64,000 bases of DNA from Plotosus lineatus. Lineage: Eukaryota > Chordata > Actinopteri > Siluriformes > Plotosidae. Of this stretch, positions 1 to 10,597 are shown one piece after another; positions within the stretch are counted from its first letter, which is position 1, and the number at the start of each line of letters is the position of its first letter. The translations under genes and the position numbers were made by a program. Under the pieces are notes generated by a model. It saw only the letters and a list, made by a program, of their open reading frames with translations, was not told where the DNA came from and searched no databases. The stretch spans positions 83,231,050-83,295,049 of the forward strand of contig CM045729.1 in NCBI GenBank assembly GCA_024760905.1, read 5' to 3'.

Positions 1-28
1 GTGTTCATCATTATACCAGGGGGATAAT

Positions 29-932
29 TTATTTCTCTCTAATTGGTTTTCTTTTAAGAGGAGCTACATTATCAAGTGTATGGCGTAAATTTGACTCAAA
101 ACACTCGGTGGATTGATCGAGTTCTGTGGGGTCTGATGGGAATTTGATCATAGTTGATAATACTGGAGGATTATTAATGAAACTCTGTGCAGTCGTTGAT
201 GTCAAAATGTTACTGAATGCGATAACATGGCGAGGTGTATATGTTAGTACTGAGAGGCATGTAAGCGAAATAAGATGATAATCTGAAATATTTTCTGACT
301 GTGGAACTGTGACTATATTTTCAATATTTAATCCTAAAGTTAGTATTAAACCAAGGGTGTGAGCAGCTTTATGAGTGGATCCTATTAAATTCGGATTCCC
401 CCCCCCCCCCACGACTAAATCCAGGATAGATACAAATGCTGTTCTTAAAGGATAATCTGGGTTATGGAAATGAATATTAAAGTCACCAATAATTAAAGCT
501 TCATCTAAAAAACAAACAGGTTTGAAATGAAATCAGCAAATTCACAGAAGAATCCAGAGTCCAGCCCTGGGGGTCTACAAATAATAATTAAAGGAATCAG
601 ATGCATGTGGACATTTTTCAGGAAAATAAGTAATGTTAGTGTATAGAATTTCAAACGTGTTAAATTCATGTGTGGAATTTTGTGTAAGGTCGAGATTATC
701 AATATAAATAACTGCGCTGCACATCCTCTGCCAGTTAGATGAGGTTTGGCGGTATATGCAGCAACTGTATCAGGGAGGAGGAGCTTCATTAAATGTTGCA
801 TACTCATTGGGTTTGATCCATGTTTCCGTTAAACACATTCCTCTAAACTCCCGTGTTTTGAACAACCAGGCCCTGATCAGTAATGATTTCATTAACAATC
901 AGCACTTTAGATGTAAGAGATCGAACATTTAA
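29..932 (-). mobile_element. LINE endonuclease fragment (L2/Rex-like), antisense
   Basis: Read on the minus strand, the AP-endonuclease landmarks appear in order: L-N-V-R-S-L-T at about 932-912, C-L-T-E-T-W-I-K-P-N-E-Y (about 843-806), R-P-P-G-L (about 575), I-I-G-D-F-N-I-H-F (about 490-455), S-T-H-K-A-A-H-T-L (about 380) and A-P-L-K-R-K-P-I-R-E-K (about 65-30). Frame changes, a stop in the N-terminal part and a run of Cs near 400-410 show that it is dead. The reverse transcriptase part would lie off the left edge. Confidence 0.75.
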
Positions 933-937
933 CAACC

Positions 938-2253
938 AGGGGCCGGCTGTTCAAAACATGGTTATTTTAACCACTGGTTAACCTCTAACGGCTGGATAAA
1001 TTTTTAACCCGCTATTAGCTAACCGACCGTTAAATATGCGTTGCTCAAAGCATGGTTAGTAACGTCATTAGTTAACGTTGCTGTCAAAGTTAACAGTGTG
1101 GTAAACGTTACTGGTTAGCACGAAGGGGTCATTCAACATTTTCAACATTTTCCTAAGTGTACAAAACGTACGCTAGGGGGGAGGGGGTAAGATGTCTGTG
1201 TACGCTTTTTAATATTATAAAAATGTTGATCAACAATAATACATGCGCTCGAGAATATTTTTTTTTTTGTGCGTTTATGTTTGAAACTCTCAATGCACGA
1301 TTCACCAAACACCAGCAATATCTGCAAAGTCTGCAATGAATACTACTCAACCCGGCTGCTGATGGCAGCTGATCAAGGGCGTAGGCTGGGGGGTGCACAG
1401 GGTGCACGTGCACCCCCCCCCCCACACACACACACACACAGCAGGAGTTGAGTTCCGCTGGACAAGAAATGATGTGTATTCACAATTTTATAAATAAACT
1501 TAATGACTGTTATTGAAGAGAAAGTCGGGGATAAGTTCCGCATGACTAGAGTCAGGAAGTAAACCGAAAGTTAACGTGTAGCGGTCACTGCGCATGTGCA
1601 CGCCTGAGCTGACTAATCAACAAACATAGTATTATCAGTAAGAAATAATAGATGAACGCTGTCAATCAAACAAAGTTCGAGTGTGAGAATAAAGCACAGT
1701 TTGTTAGTCCCGCCTCCTGCTCCTGCACATGTGTTAGAACACAAACATTGACGCACAGAGAATGAATGAATAAAATAATCATAATCCATCCAGCCTGGAT
1801 CTGCAGCCTAATGCTCAGTACTTTTATAAAATTAATAGTATGTCTTTGTGCTGTAAATATGTAATAATATTTATTTGTGCTTTTGAATAGATGAATAACT
1901 TTAACTCAATTTGTAAATGTATTTAGCACATGTACTTGCAGATGTAATTGGAAATATATTTGAGAATGTTTTTGGTTGAACTATAATATTAATAATATTT
2001 ATCAGAATCCACCCCCGCTGATGCGGAATCATGAATGCAGCGTTAGCCATGAACGCCATCTTGCAAGTAAACCACAGTGTTAAAAATTTAGCGGCGGTCC
2101 TTAGGTGTGTTAACTTTAACGTCAAGTTAACACTCGATTAAAGTTAACCGAGTTTTGAACAACAAGATAACGTCAGCGTTAAATTTAACGGTCGGTTAAC
2201 TCTACTTAACCAGTGGTTAAAAAACAACCGTGTTTTGAACAACCGACCCCTGA
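938..2253. mobile_element. Non-autonomous DNA transposon with inverted terminal repeats
   Basis: The left end (AGGGGCCGGCTGTTCAAAAC, continuing to AACCACTGGTTAAC) and the right end (GGTTAAAAAACAACCGTG then TTTTGAACAACCGACCCCT) are inverted copies. Subterminal GTTAAC-rich motifs such as CTAACCGACCGTTAAAT and ATTTAACGGTCGGTTAAC are also mirrored. No transposase is visible. The middle holds a C-run and CA repeat (1406-1441) and AT-rich DNA. It abuts the start of the LINE endonuclease fragment. Superfamily unassigned; PIF/Harbinger or hAT are possible. Confidence 0.65.
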
Positions 2254-3776
2254 TCTTCAGATCAAAGATGCAGGCTGTGGATTCGGTATGAGTTTAATTT
2301 ATGTTAATAAGATTATTAAAATAAACTCTCTGATAGTTTTTACATTTTTGCTTAGTTAAGACAGAACAGACAAAGTTTCTATAGCATTGAACTTGACCTT
2401 GAATGACGACTCTGTGCAGCCAGCAGACAGTCAGATTAGCCTGTTTGTCTGCTCTCTGGCTTTGGCTCTGGATAGTCACTGACTGACTAGTCCTGTTCTT
2501 AGACTATGTTCTATGTTGTAAGAAATGAAAGCAGCACTTTCCTTAGTGGGATGGATACTGTCCCACCTTAACAGGCCTGGTTTACCCGCAAAAGTGCTCC
2601 AATTATTTATAAAGCCCACTTGATTTACAGAACACTACTTGGACATTCAGCAGTTCACGGACCATAGCCTGCTGTAAGCTATATCACCACACTGTATTGG
2701 GACGGGATCAAACCATATTACAGCATCTGATCTTGCCTTCTCCAATTTCCACACCTCTATGAAATTACTCTTAGTGACCTTAGACTGATGAAGACAAATA
2801 TCATTAACTCCTGCAAGTTTGACTGTCTTTAAGAACCTGTGCTCACCTAAGATAACCTGCTATGTCCAGCGCTCTGGATACATCTAACAAACACTGCTTG
2901 CCTCTAAAGGACCTGCTAATTTCACGTGCACAATGGCATTGGGAAATTCCCAATGACAACATATCCATCTCGGGCTCTCACACTGCTCAGGCTGTCAGAG
3001 ACTGCATCGCGAGTGGTAAATGGAAAGGAGGGGGCTTGCCGCTCTTGTCAATAACCGGTGGTGTAACCCCAGCCACAAAAAGTGGGGTTGGGTACTGGAC
3101 GTTGAACTGTGTGCTGTTGGACTCAGACCATATACTGTAATTTGTTGAGAACATTTTCCAATTCCATCGTCATCTCATGTTCCCCATTATAATAGACAGG
3201 AGAAACAGCTTATACTTTTTCCTTTGTAAGCCTCTGATGTCTCACCACCTTTCCCTTTCGCCTCTTCTGCCCTCCATCTTTGCATCCCTTTAGGCTTTCT
3301 TCCAGATTTCAGCCGGTACTTTGTTAGTTAAGTCAGTTTGTCTGCTAATCGAGATGCCATGAGAGCGATCAGCTGATTCCTGGGGTAAACAAAACGCATG
3401 GCATGTAGTTGCTCCGCTGTGGTCCAACTTCCCATGAAAGAAAAAGTTCCGCAATGATGAAGTACAAAGACTCTCACAACCCACATATTGAGAGTGCGTT
3501 GGTTATGAACAATAAAATAACAAATACAAGGGCAAAACATTGAGAAAAGAAAAAAAAAAAACTTTAAAAAGTACAGGAAAAAGTAGGTGCTAAAAAGTAG
3601 GCTAAATGCTGGTTAACGTTAACAAGTTGCTCACTAATACTGTATAACTGTCAGTCAGTTGTTGACGGTGGTTTACATGTCACCGTGTAGTTTACATGTC
3701 ACTGTGTAGTTTACATGTCACACAATAGTATGGAATGGTAATTAAGTCAATAATATTGTAAAAAGCAGATAATGTC
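2254..3776. other. No recognisable gene; one short tandem repeat
   Basis: I see no conserved coding region here. The 92-codon frame at 2862-3140 matches nothing I know and has no splice or codon signals that would make it a gene. A roughly 20-bp unit (GTAGTTTACATGTCACTGT) is repeated three times at 3668-3723, and there is a run of A near 3548. Confidence 0.5.
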
Positions 3777-3800
3777 TGTCTGTCTTCCTTTCGGCTTCTT

Positions 3801-3840
<40 letters not shown>

Positions 3841-4071
3841 CAGGAGTCACCACAGCGAATCATCTGATTCGCACGTTTGATTTGGCAGAGGTTTTTACGT
3901 CGGTTGCCCTTCCTGTCACAACCCTTTTTTAGCAAGGGACAGAAAGACACTGACGACTTTGCAGCTACTCTTTACGAAAGTCAGCAATGGTTCTTTTACA
4001 TGAACCTCTCACCATAGACAGTGAGAGACATGGCCCACCTTTGATAACCCAGTTAGCTGCACTGCACTGTA
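3777..4071 (-). mobile_element. SINE-1 copy (tRNA/RTE-tailed family), antisense, head missing
   Basis: Reverse-complement match to the body and tail of the SINE at 10138-10494. It carries CTTTCGGCTT...GTCACCACAGCGAATCATC at the 3' end, then GGTTGCCCTTCCTGTCACAACC, then the block about TTTACATGAACCTCTCACC and GAGAGACATGGCCC. A 38-T run splits the tail and the tRNA-like head is absent, so the copy is 5'-truncated. Confidence 0.85.
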
Positions 4072-4285
4072 TGTTTTTGTATGTCTCGGTGTAATTTATG
4101 GTTTTCTCTCCTGATCTTTTTTTCTTCCATCCTTCTGTCTAAAATAAAATAAAAAAAAGCAGATAATACGCTGTTTAAAAGGAAAGTTTTAAATGGTTTG
4201 TGTTCTCCATCTCATTCAGCACAGGAACATTGTGAGAGCAGAGACACACCATCAGTGTGTTTTAATCCCCCCCGCCCCGCCCTCT

Positions 4286-4288
<3 letters not shown>

Positions 4289-4349
<61 letters not shown>

Positions 4350-4495
4350 TTCTCTCTTAGTCCATTCCTCTCTCTCTCTCTCTCTCTCTGTAATTCTTTC
4401 CCTCTGTCTCTGTCTCTCCCTGTAATTCTCTCTCTCTCTCTCTCCCTCCCCCCTGTAATGTTTTCCCTCTGTCTCTCTCTGTCTCTCCCTGTAAT

Positions 4496-4551
<56 letters not shown>

Positions 4552-4916
4552 TGTAATTCTTTCCCTCTCTCTGTCTTCACCTGTAATTATTTCACCTCTG
4601 TCTCTTTCTCGCTCTGTGTCTCTCACGGTATTTCTTCCCCTCTCTCCGTATCTCTCTGTCTCTCCCTGTAATTCTTTCCCTTTCTCTCTCTAGGTGTGTG
4701 TCTTTCTCTGTAATTACCCCCCCTCTCTCTCTGTCTGTCTCTTCCTATAATTCTTTCCCTCTCTCTTTTCTTTCCCTTTAATTCTTTCCCACTCTGTCTC
4801 TCCATATAATTCTTAACCCAATCTCTTTCTCTCTCTCTCTCTCTCTGTCTCGCCCTGTAATTCGTCCACCCCCCCTTTCTCTCTTTTTTTTGTGTGTTTG
4901 TCTCTTAGTCCATTCG

Positions 4917-4948
<32 letters not shown>

Positions 4949-5496
4949 CCTGTAATTTTTTCCTTCTTTCTTTCTCCTTATAATTCTTTCTCTCTCTCTT
5001 TCTCCCTGTAAAATGTCCTTCGCTCTCTTCCTCCCTGTAATCCCCCTCTCTCTGTCTCTTAGTCCATTCCTCTCTCTGTCTTTGTCTCTCCCTGTAATTC
5101 TTTCCCTCGCTCTGTCTCTCCCTGTAATTCATTCTCTCTCTCTGTCTCCCCCTGTAATTCTTTCCCTCTGTCTCTTTCTCTCTGTCTCTCCCTGTAATTC
5201 TTTCCCTCTCTCTGTCATCCCTGTATTTCTTTCCCTCTGTCTCTCCCTGTAATTCTTTCCCTCTCTCCGTGTCTCCCTGTAATTCTTTCCCTCTATCTCT
5301 GTCTTTCCCTGTAATTATTTCTCTCTTTCTCAATCTCTCTCTGTCTGTCTCTTCCTGTAATTCTTTCCCTCTCTCTTTCCCTTTAATTCTTTCCCTCTCC
5401 ATCTCTCCATGTAATTCTGCCCCCTCTCTCTGTCTCTCCCTGTAATTCTTTCTCTCTCTCCTTCTCCCTGTAATTCTTCCCCCTCTCTCTCCATGT

Positions 5497-5545
<49 letters not shown>
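4289..5545 (+). repeat. CT-rich compound minisatellite
   Basis: A 1.25-kb array of CT dinucleotides broken by a recurrent insert close to CTGTCTCTCCCTGTAATTCT plus TTCCC. The spacing varies (about 25-45 bp), making a loosely periodic minisatellite. All long open frames here (Glu/Arg-rich on the minus strand, Ser/Leu-rich on the plus strand) are translations of the repeat. Confidence 0.95.
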
Positions 5546-5549
<4 letters not shown>

Positions 5550-5808
5550 TTGGGAGTGTGTACGAGAGCATGGTTGGTTGCAGAGAGTGCTATTTTCTCT
5601 TTTATTTTCATTGTGTGTTTTTTTTATCTTTTATTTTTATTTTTTACATTTGTTTATCCTTTTGTTAAGTTTTCTGTGGGAGTCATGTAACGATAAATGT
5701 GGAGGTGAGCACTTGTGCTCAGTACACCGGGAGAATGTCGGCTGACTCCGGGCTGGAGAAGCTGACTCGTCATCACGCCATTAAAATGGTGCCGGCAGCA
5801 GGTGTGCG

Positions 5809-6366
5809 GTGGGGGACTGTGTTTTGGCTGTGGGGGAACTGTTCGGGTTTGATGGCATGAAATCGGTGTCGAGGATGAATAGTGTGGTGATGATATTTCT
5901 GGATTGTGTGGATAAAATGAACAAGGTTGTAGAGTGCGGGGTTGTGGTTCAGGAAACTTTCACCCCCGGTCTCTCCGTGGTCAGCCCTGCAAAGCGAGTC
6001 ACAATCTCCAATGTCCCTCCATTCATACATAATGCGGTTCTGGAGAGGGAGCAGTCCCGGTACGGTCAGCTCTTATCTCCAATAAAAATGATCTCATTAA
6101 ACTGCACGTCCCCTCACATGAAGCATGTCCTTTCCTTCGGGTGTCAGGTGATGATGATCCTTAAAAGTCCACAAGAGATAAATTTGGCTCTGATATTTAA
6201 ACTAGACACCTTTGATTATACGGTACGCGCAACATTGGGGAATATGAAGTGCTTCAGGTGTGGAATGAATGGACATTCTATCCGTTTGTGCCTAGAGGGA
6301 GACGAAACAAAGCGGCTGGCTACTGTCTCATGTTCTCCGTTTACATTGGCATCCAAAACATTGTAA
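5809..6366 (+). pseudogene. Tx1-like LINE ORF1 (zinc-knuckle nucleic-acid-binding protein) fragment
   Basis: A 185-codon open frame of the gag-like ORF1 type. It has the segment K-R-V-T-I-S-N-V-P-P-F-I, then L-S-P-I-K-M-I-S-L-N-C-T-S-P-H-M-K-H-V, then a zinc knuckle M-K-C-F-R-C-G-M-N-G-H-S-I-R-L-C (C-x2-C-x4-H-x4-C). ORF1 proteins of this clade coat the LINE RNA. The downstream part of ORF1 is missing, so the copy is non-functional. Confidence 0.8.
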
Positions 6367-6487
6367 ATGAGGATTGGGAAAATGTTTTATTGAAAGTGGG
6401 AGGAGTGTAAAAAATTGAAATTGATTTTACGAAAATTTCTTTTAAAGGTCGTGTTTTAATCATCAACAATTTGGTTGCGTCCATGTT

Positions 6488-7720
6488 ATGGCATCGTCTC
6501 GTCTCTCCTGTATAGAAGAGCCTGTGACTCCACTTGCAAAAGCCCAGGCAGGGATCATTAACTGCTTCTGGGATGGGCTGCATTGGGTTCCGCAGAGTAT
6601 GCTCTCCCTCCCCACAAAAGAAGGCGGCCATGGTCTCGTACATCTGGCCAGTAGAGGAGCAAGTTTTAGGTTTAAGTTTAAGTTTAAGACCTGGTGTGGA
6701 GGCCCACAGCTTATGCTGTTCTGGGAACCGGGACTGCAGGACTCTCTGTTTTTAATGGACTTAAACGAACAACCTGAAAGTATTTCCAGAGTTTTACCAG
6801 AACCTTTTTAAAATCTGGGGATTTTCTAAAAAGAACAGATTGCAGACACACTGGTTTTGGATTCTAAATGAACATGTTGTCTGTGGAACTCGTTTTAATG
6901 TGTGACAGATCTCTGGCCCGTCTGTCACAGAGAAGTCTATAGCGGCACACATCACCACACTGGGTCACGTGTTTGACCTGTGTGGTCCATACCTGGAGGA
7001 CGCCGCTGCTCTCTCTGCTGCTGTTGGGTTCTCTTTGGTGAGACTTCTGGGAAACATGCTGATGGTCTGGAGGAACCAGCTGTCCCCAGATGAACACTCC
7101 AGCATCGTCTCCCTAACCAACAGTGTGTTACTCCTCGGAGACACTTTCCTGCTGAGAGACTTGCCCCGGATTTTAAAGATTGTTCTGATTGGCTTTTAGA
7201 ACTTGGTGTGTCAGGACCTGTATGTTTGTGTAACACTTTGAGTAATGCACAAACTGATGGTGAAAGTGCTAAATACAGAGAAACTAAAAGGTTGGACTGA
7301 CACATCATGAAAGGTCCACCTGGGTTTGAAACCAGAAGTGCACGGAGAGCACTGTACAAACCACCGTTAACAAAAAGGGGTGGAGCCTTACAGTGGAGGG
7401 TTTTACATGGAGCTGTTGTTGTGAATGGTTTTTGTATCTATTTTAAATCCAGGTGTTGATGAAAGGTGTTGATTCTGTTCCCACAGAGCGACAATGTTCC
7501 ACTGTTTCCCGGACTGCAGCGGGTAGCAGGTTCTGTTTGTGTGGTTAAGGAGGTGGTTCTGTATGGATGGTGTGGTTTTCACTGAACTCAGGTTCATTCT
7601 GGGTTTCAGATATGAACAAAAACAGAAGGCGAAGTGCCAGCTGATCAATTTCCTGCTAGGCCAATCGGAAATGTCCCTTTACCTGAGCAGGAAAAGAAAA
7701 GTGTGACTGATGTAATCCAA
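6488..7720 (+). pseudogene. Tx1-like LINE ORF2 C-terminal region, broken
   Basis: The pieces read in changing frames: N-C-F-W-D-G-L-H-W-V-P-Q-S and L-P-T-K-E-G-G-H-G-L-V (6550-6650); G-H-V-F-D-L-C-G-P-Y-L-E-D (about 6965); W-R-V-L-H-G-A-V-V-V-N (about 7395); and K-Q-K-A-K-C-Q-L-I-N-F-L-L-G-Q-S-E-M-S-L-Y-like text (about 7620-7680). These are the conserved C-terminal blocks that follow the reverse transcriptase in Tx1-type ORF2 proteins. Several frameshifts and stops are present. Confidence 0.72.
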
Positions 7721-7868
7721 ATGATAGATAGGTTGATGGTTGAGTATAATTATTATAGTTTAATGAAAGACTCGAAATCCTGTGAGATGGTTTGGTGTGA
7801 AACTGGTGGTTTATGTTTTGTGAAGGAAGAGAAGCTGCTGTTTCACTGATATCAGGTTCAAGGAGATT

Positions 7869-7875
<7 letters not shown>

Positions 7876-7901
<26 letters not shown>
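7876..7901. repeat. (TA)n microsatellite
   Basis: Thirteen or so TA units. It replaces the first terminal bases of the Tigger-like element that follows. Confidence 0.95.
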
Positions 7902-7904
<3 letters not shown>

Positions 7905-8167
7905 GAGGGTTTGGTTCCGGCCCCTCCCATTCACACATGAAGATAATCCGTGAGTTCTGTACTCGAAAATGAAACCCCATGTATTATATTACATATGCGA
8001 ATGATCAACCGGAAGTAGAATACCATGGCACCTCACCTTACGATAGTCCCAGCAAACGAAAAATTCCAAAAAAAAAAAAAAGTTCTCCTTACGAAACGCA
8101 CCAAACGCATCATTCAAACATTAAAACGTGCCATTCAAACATTCAAACAATGCACAAGTTGCTCTCC

Positions 8168-8318
8168 ATTGACTATCCCCCAACATCCCACCCCGCTGGC
8201 CTCCCATTGGCTAGGAGGGATGAGGCAGCTCCCTCCCATTGGCTATCTCCCAACATGCAGCCCCGCTGGCCTCCCATTGGCTAGGGGGGGTGACACAACT
8301 CCCTCCCATTGGCTATAG
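8168..8318 (+). repeat. Tandem 60-70-bp units with CCAAT-type (ATTGG) motifs
   Basis: Two and a half copies of a unit containing CAACATxxCxCCCCGCTGGCCTCCC, CCCATTGGCTAGG and CAGCTCCCTCCCATTGG. CCATTGG is the reverse complement of the CCAAT box bound by NF-Y. A single further unit end occurs at 9625-9650 and the same text in the short relative at 23610-23690. Confidence 0.75.
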
Positions 8319-8456
8319 AGGTTTTGCAGCTGACGTCATGCATACTTCATCCCACCATATTGGGGTGAAAACAAACCATTCACTCCAGTCCCAACACAGT
8401 AGCACACGCATGTGTAAGGGTTTAATACTTCATTTATTTATTAAACAAGTGCAAAA

Positions 8457-8668
8457 TGGTAGTTAACGGTGTTGCTGTTGGCTGTACAAATTATAGAGGA
8501 AAGAAAGTGGGTATTAAATACCACAAGACTCCCTGCTAATAAAGCCCGATGAGAGAAATGGATTTCTGCTTTGAAAAGAGCTGATATCGACAACAAAAGG
8601 AAAGACTGGCGACCAGCTCCTACCAGTCGTGTATGTAGAGAACGTTTTGTTGGAGGCAAGTCATTTTT
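8457..8668 (+). pseudogene. THAP zinc-finger domain remnant
   Basis: Starts with M-V-V-N-G-V-A-V-G-C-T-N-Y-R-G-K-K-V-G-I, then K-Y-H-K-T-P. After a short gap with two stops and a frame change it reads E-K-W-I-S-A-L-K-R-A-D, D-W-R-P-A-P-T-S-R-V-C and R-E-R-F-V-G-G. Spacing and the W, P and V-C-x-x-x-F-x-G landmarks fit the C2CH THAP DNA-binding domain found in P-element-type transposases and in host THAP proteins. The final zinc ligand His of V-C-x-x-H-F is Arg here, and stops break the frame. Confidence 0.72.
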
Positions 8669-9224
8669 ATCAGTAGATATATTATTATTTATTGTCTTAA
8701 CCACAGTTTGATTGTATTGAACTGTATATCTGGTGTCCATTTATAAGCTGAGGGCAGCTAAAATGCTATTTAGTCTTTATTATAACATGTACACTATATA
8801 TAATATAACTATAATAATACTTCATAAATTTAGATCCACATGTCTGTGCTTAATATACAATGTAGGCAAAATGATTAAAAAAAAAAGTGAGTCATAATTA
8901 CCTTTGCCATGATTAATACTTTGGTGTCCTCACACAGCTTGCCATGGGCGATATTAGAGGCTTTCCTGTGTATAATATGCTCGCGAAGTGCCGAAACCCA
9001 TACACATAAAAAATACTCATACGCTTCCCAGATTGAACTTTAACAGTCAATTTAGAACTTTAAAAAAGAACTTTAACTTTAATACGTGTTCTAACACACA
9101 CAACAAACATGCCGTTCTTTGGTTTCCACTTCACTTATTTAATCCCACAATGCATTACAGAACCAGAATATATCAAGTTCCGGGGGTGGGGGTGGGGGTA
9201 ATCATTAACAATGATTGGTACACT

Positions 9225-9530
9225 CTAAGCCCTTTGAAACTTGAGTTTTTCATGAGTATAATCAGATGTGTGATTAATCAAATAATTATAGATATCTGGG
9301 TATGTTAAACCAGGTATCCTGTCCGTTGCTTTATCCATGCAGTTAACAAACAAACCATCGAGTAAAACGTATGGGTCATTTGTTAGCCCTGATAGCCGTA
9401 GTTTTTGAGTATACTGTTGTTTATGATCGTTATCATAATTACCAGGGAGCTCGGGAAGAACTGGGATTGTAATACGGCTGTCAACATTCATATTTATATA
9501 ATCTACCACGCTAAAAACAGGCACTTCCAA
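9225..9530 (-). pseudogene. N-terminal fragment of a teleost protein resembling the YqaJ-nuclease-associated family
   Basis: A 101-codon open frame on the minus strand with conserved-looking text: V-D-Y-I-N-M-N-V, L-R-L-S-G-L-T-N-D-P-Y, and L-T-Y-P-D-I-Y-N-Y-L-I-N-H-T-S. From memory, the Y-P-D-I-Y-N-Y-L motif occurs in large uncharacterised fish proteins with a SWIM-like zinc finger and a YqaJ-type exonuclease domain, some of which start with a THAP domain. This assignment needs a protein search. The frame stops before any nuclease motif, so only a fragment exists. It is in the opposite orientation to the THAP remnant. Confidence 0.5.
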
Positions 9531-9813
9531 AGTAAGTACACGTTTGTTTTCACCCCAATATGGCGGCAGCTACTCAGTGGTCACGTGACAAAACCTCTAT
9601 CTTCCAATGCAAGAAGGGATGATGCAGCTCCCTCCCATTGGCTATTATGGAGCTGCATATCCCATAATGCTTTTCATGTAAAGGACAGAGTTACTGTTGT
9701 TTCATGAGTTTTTTTGAGTCATTGCAACTTTATTTTTTGACTCAGGCTTTTAACCTTCCATAAACATTTGTAAGATGATAACTCTGCTAAGAAGACATGG
9801 TCAACACATGCGT

Positions 9814-9814
9814 G

Positions 9815-9845
<31 letters not shown>

Positions 9846-9863
9846 ACACACACACACACACAC
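9814..9863. repeat. (CA)n microsatellite
   Basis: About 24 CA units with one TA interruption, inside the right part of the T2 element. Confidence 0.95.
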
Positions 9864-10137
9864 GTGTGCCTATCACACTATTAATCACACGTTTTACATG
9901 TAAAATGCGGTTCAATTTACGAAAAATCCAGTTTAAGAAAAAGGCTCTGGAATGGACTAATTTCGTAAGGTGAGGTACCACTGTACTATTTTTATTTTAC
10001 ATGTGCTAAAATATGCTTATTAAACACATTCTATAGACAGTCTTACTCATTAATACAGTATTAATGTAGTAGAATGTAGTAATGATGAAGAAAAACTTAT
10101 TTTTTAATTTTTTTACTGTGATTTATTGATAATAAAA

Positions 10138-10494
10138 ATGGGGCAGTGGTGGTCTAGTGGTATAGGGCGCTGGATCGCTGATCCAAAGGTTGGGGGTTCG
10201 AGTCCCACTCTCCATAAGGTTGTCACTGTCCCCCCCAGTGCAGCTAACTGGGATATCAAAGGCGGGCCATGTCTCTCACTGTCTATGGTGAGAGGCATGT
10301 AAAAGAACCATTGCTGACTTTCGTAAAGAGTAGCTGCAAAGTCGTCAGCGTGTTTCTGTCCCTTTCTAAAAAAGGGTTGTGACAGGAAGGGCATCCGACG
10401 TAAAAACCTCTGCTAAATCAAACGTGCGAATCAGATGATTCGGTGTGGCGACTCCCGAGTAAAAGGGATAAAGCCGAAAGGAAGACAGACAGAC
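10138..10494 (+). mobile_element. SINE-1, full length, with 17-bp target duplication
   Basis: Flanked by ATTTATTGATAATAAAA at 10121-10137 and 10495-10511. The head is tRNA-like: TGGTCTAGTGG (A box) and GGTTCGAGTCC (B box), the internal promoter of RNA polymerase III. The body includes GAGAGACATGGCCC (as complement) and CTTTCGTAAAGAGTAGCTGC. The tail reads CAGGAAGGGCATCCGACGTA and then GTGTGGCGACTCCCGAG...AAAGCCGAAAGG, both of which match the local RTE-like LINE. Not a tRNA gene. Confidence 0.9.
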
Positions 10495-10526
10495 ATTTAT
10501 TGATAATAAAATATAAACATTATACA

Positions 10527-10527
<1 letters not shown>

Positions 10528-10589
<62 letters not shown>
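10528..10589. repeat. (TA)n microsatellite
   Basis: About 31 TA units between the Tigger-like element and the Tigger that follows. Confidence 0.97.

Positions 10590-10597
<8 letters not shown>

Larger units (their letters stand above)
5773..7860 (+). mobile_element. Tx1-like LINE with a large internal deletion
   Basis: A retrotransposon remnant in which the ORF1 region (5809-6366) is followed within about 120 bp by the C-terminal end of ORF2 (6488 to about 7720). The endonuclease and reverse-transcriptase core that should lie between (several kb in Tx1-clade elements) are gone. The 3' end runs into a TA microsatellite. Confidence 0.8.
8023..9983. mobile_element. TA-target DNA transposon carrying THAP and other protein fragments (family T2)
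   Basis: Inserted at a TA inside the Tigger-like element (the interrupted sequence resumes at 9984). The ends are inverted copies: CCATGGCACCTCACCTTACGA on the left and TCGTAAGGTGAGGTACCACTG on the right. The first 300 bp repeat the text CCTTACGAAA / CATTCAAACA / CCCCGCTGGCCTCCCATTGG. Two decayed coding pieces lie inside in opposite orientations (8457-8668 plus, 9225-9530 minus), each preceded by a shared leader CCATATTGGGGTGAAAACAA. A much shorter relative lies at 23447-23932. Confidence 0.75.

Noticed and set aside
2862..3140. A possible small host gene (92 codons)
   Set aside because: No recognisable motif, no splice context, surrounded by transposon debris; length is within chance expectation.
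4198..5611. Several open frames of 60-165 codons rich in Glu/Arg or Ser/Leu
   Set aside because: They are translations of a CT microsatellite with GTAATTC inserts; open in several frames and both strands.
8988..9308. 106-codon plus-strand frame
   Set aside because: Overlaps the better supported minus-strand frame 9225-9530 and has no family features.
10140..10212. A tRNA gene (A and B box motifs)
   Set aside because: The same head is repeated in several places with the same non-tRNA body and LINE-like tail and with target duplications; it is a SINE.
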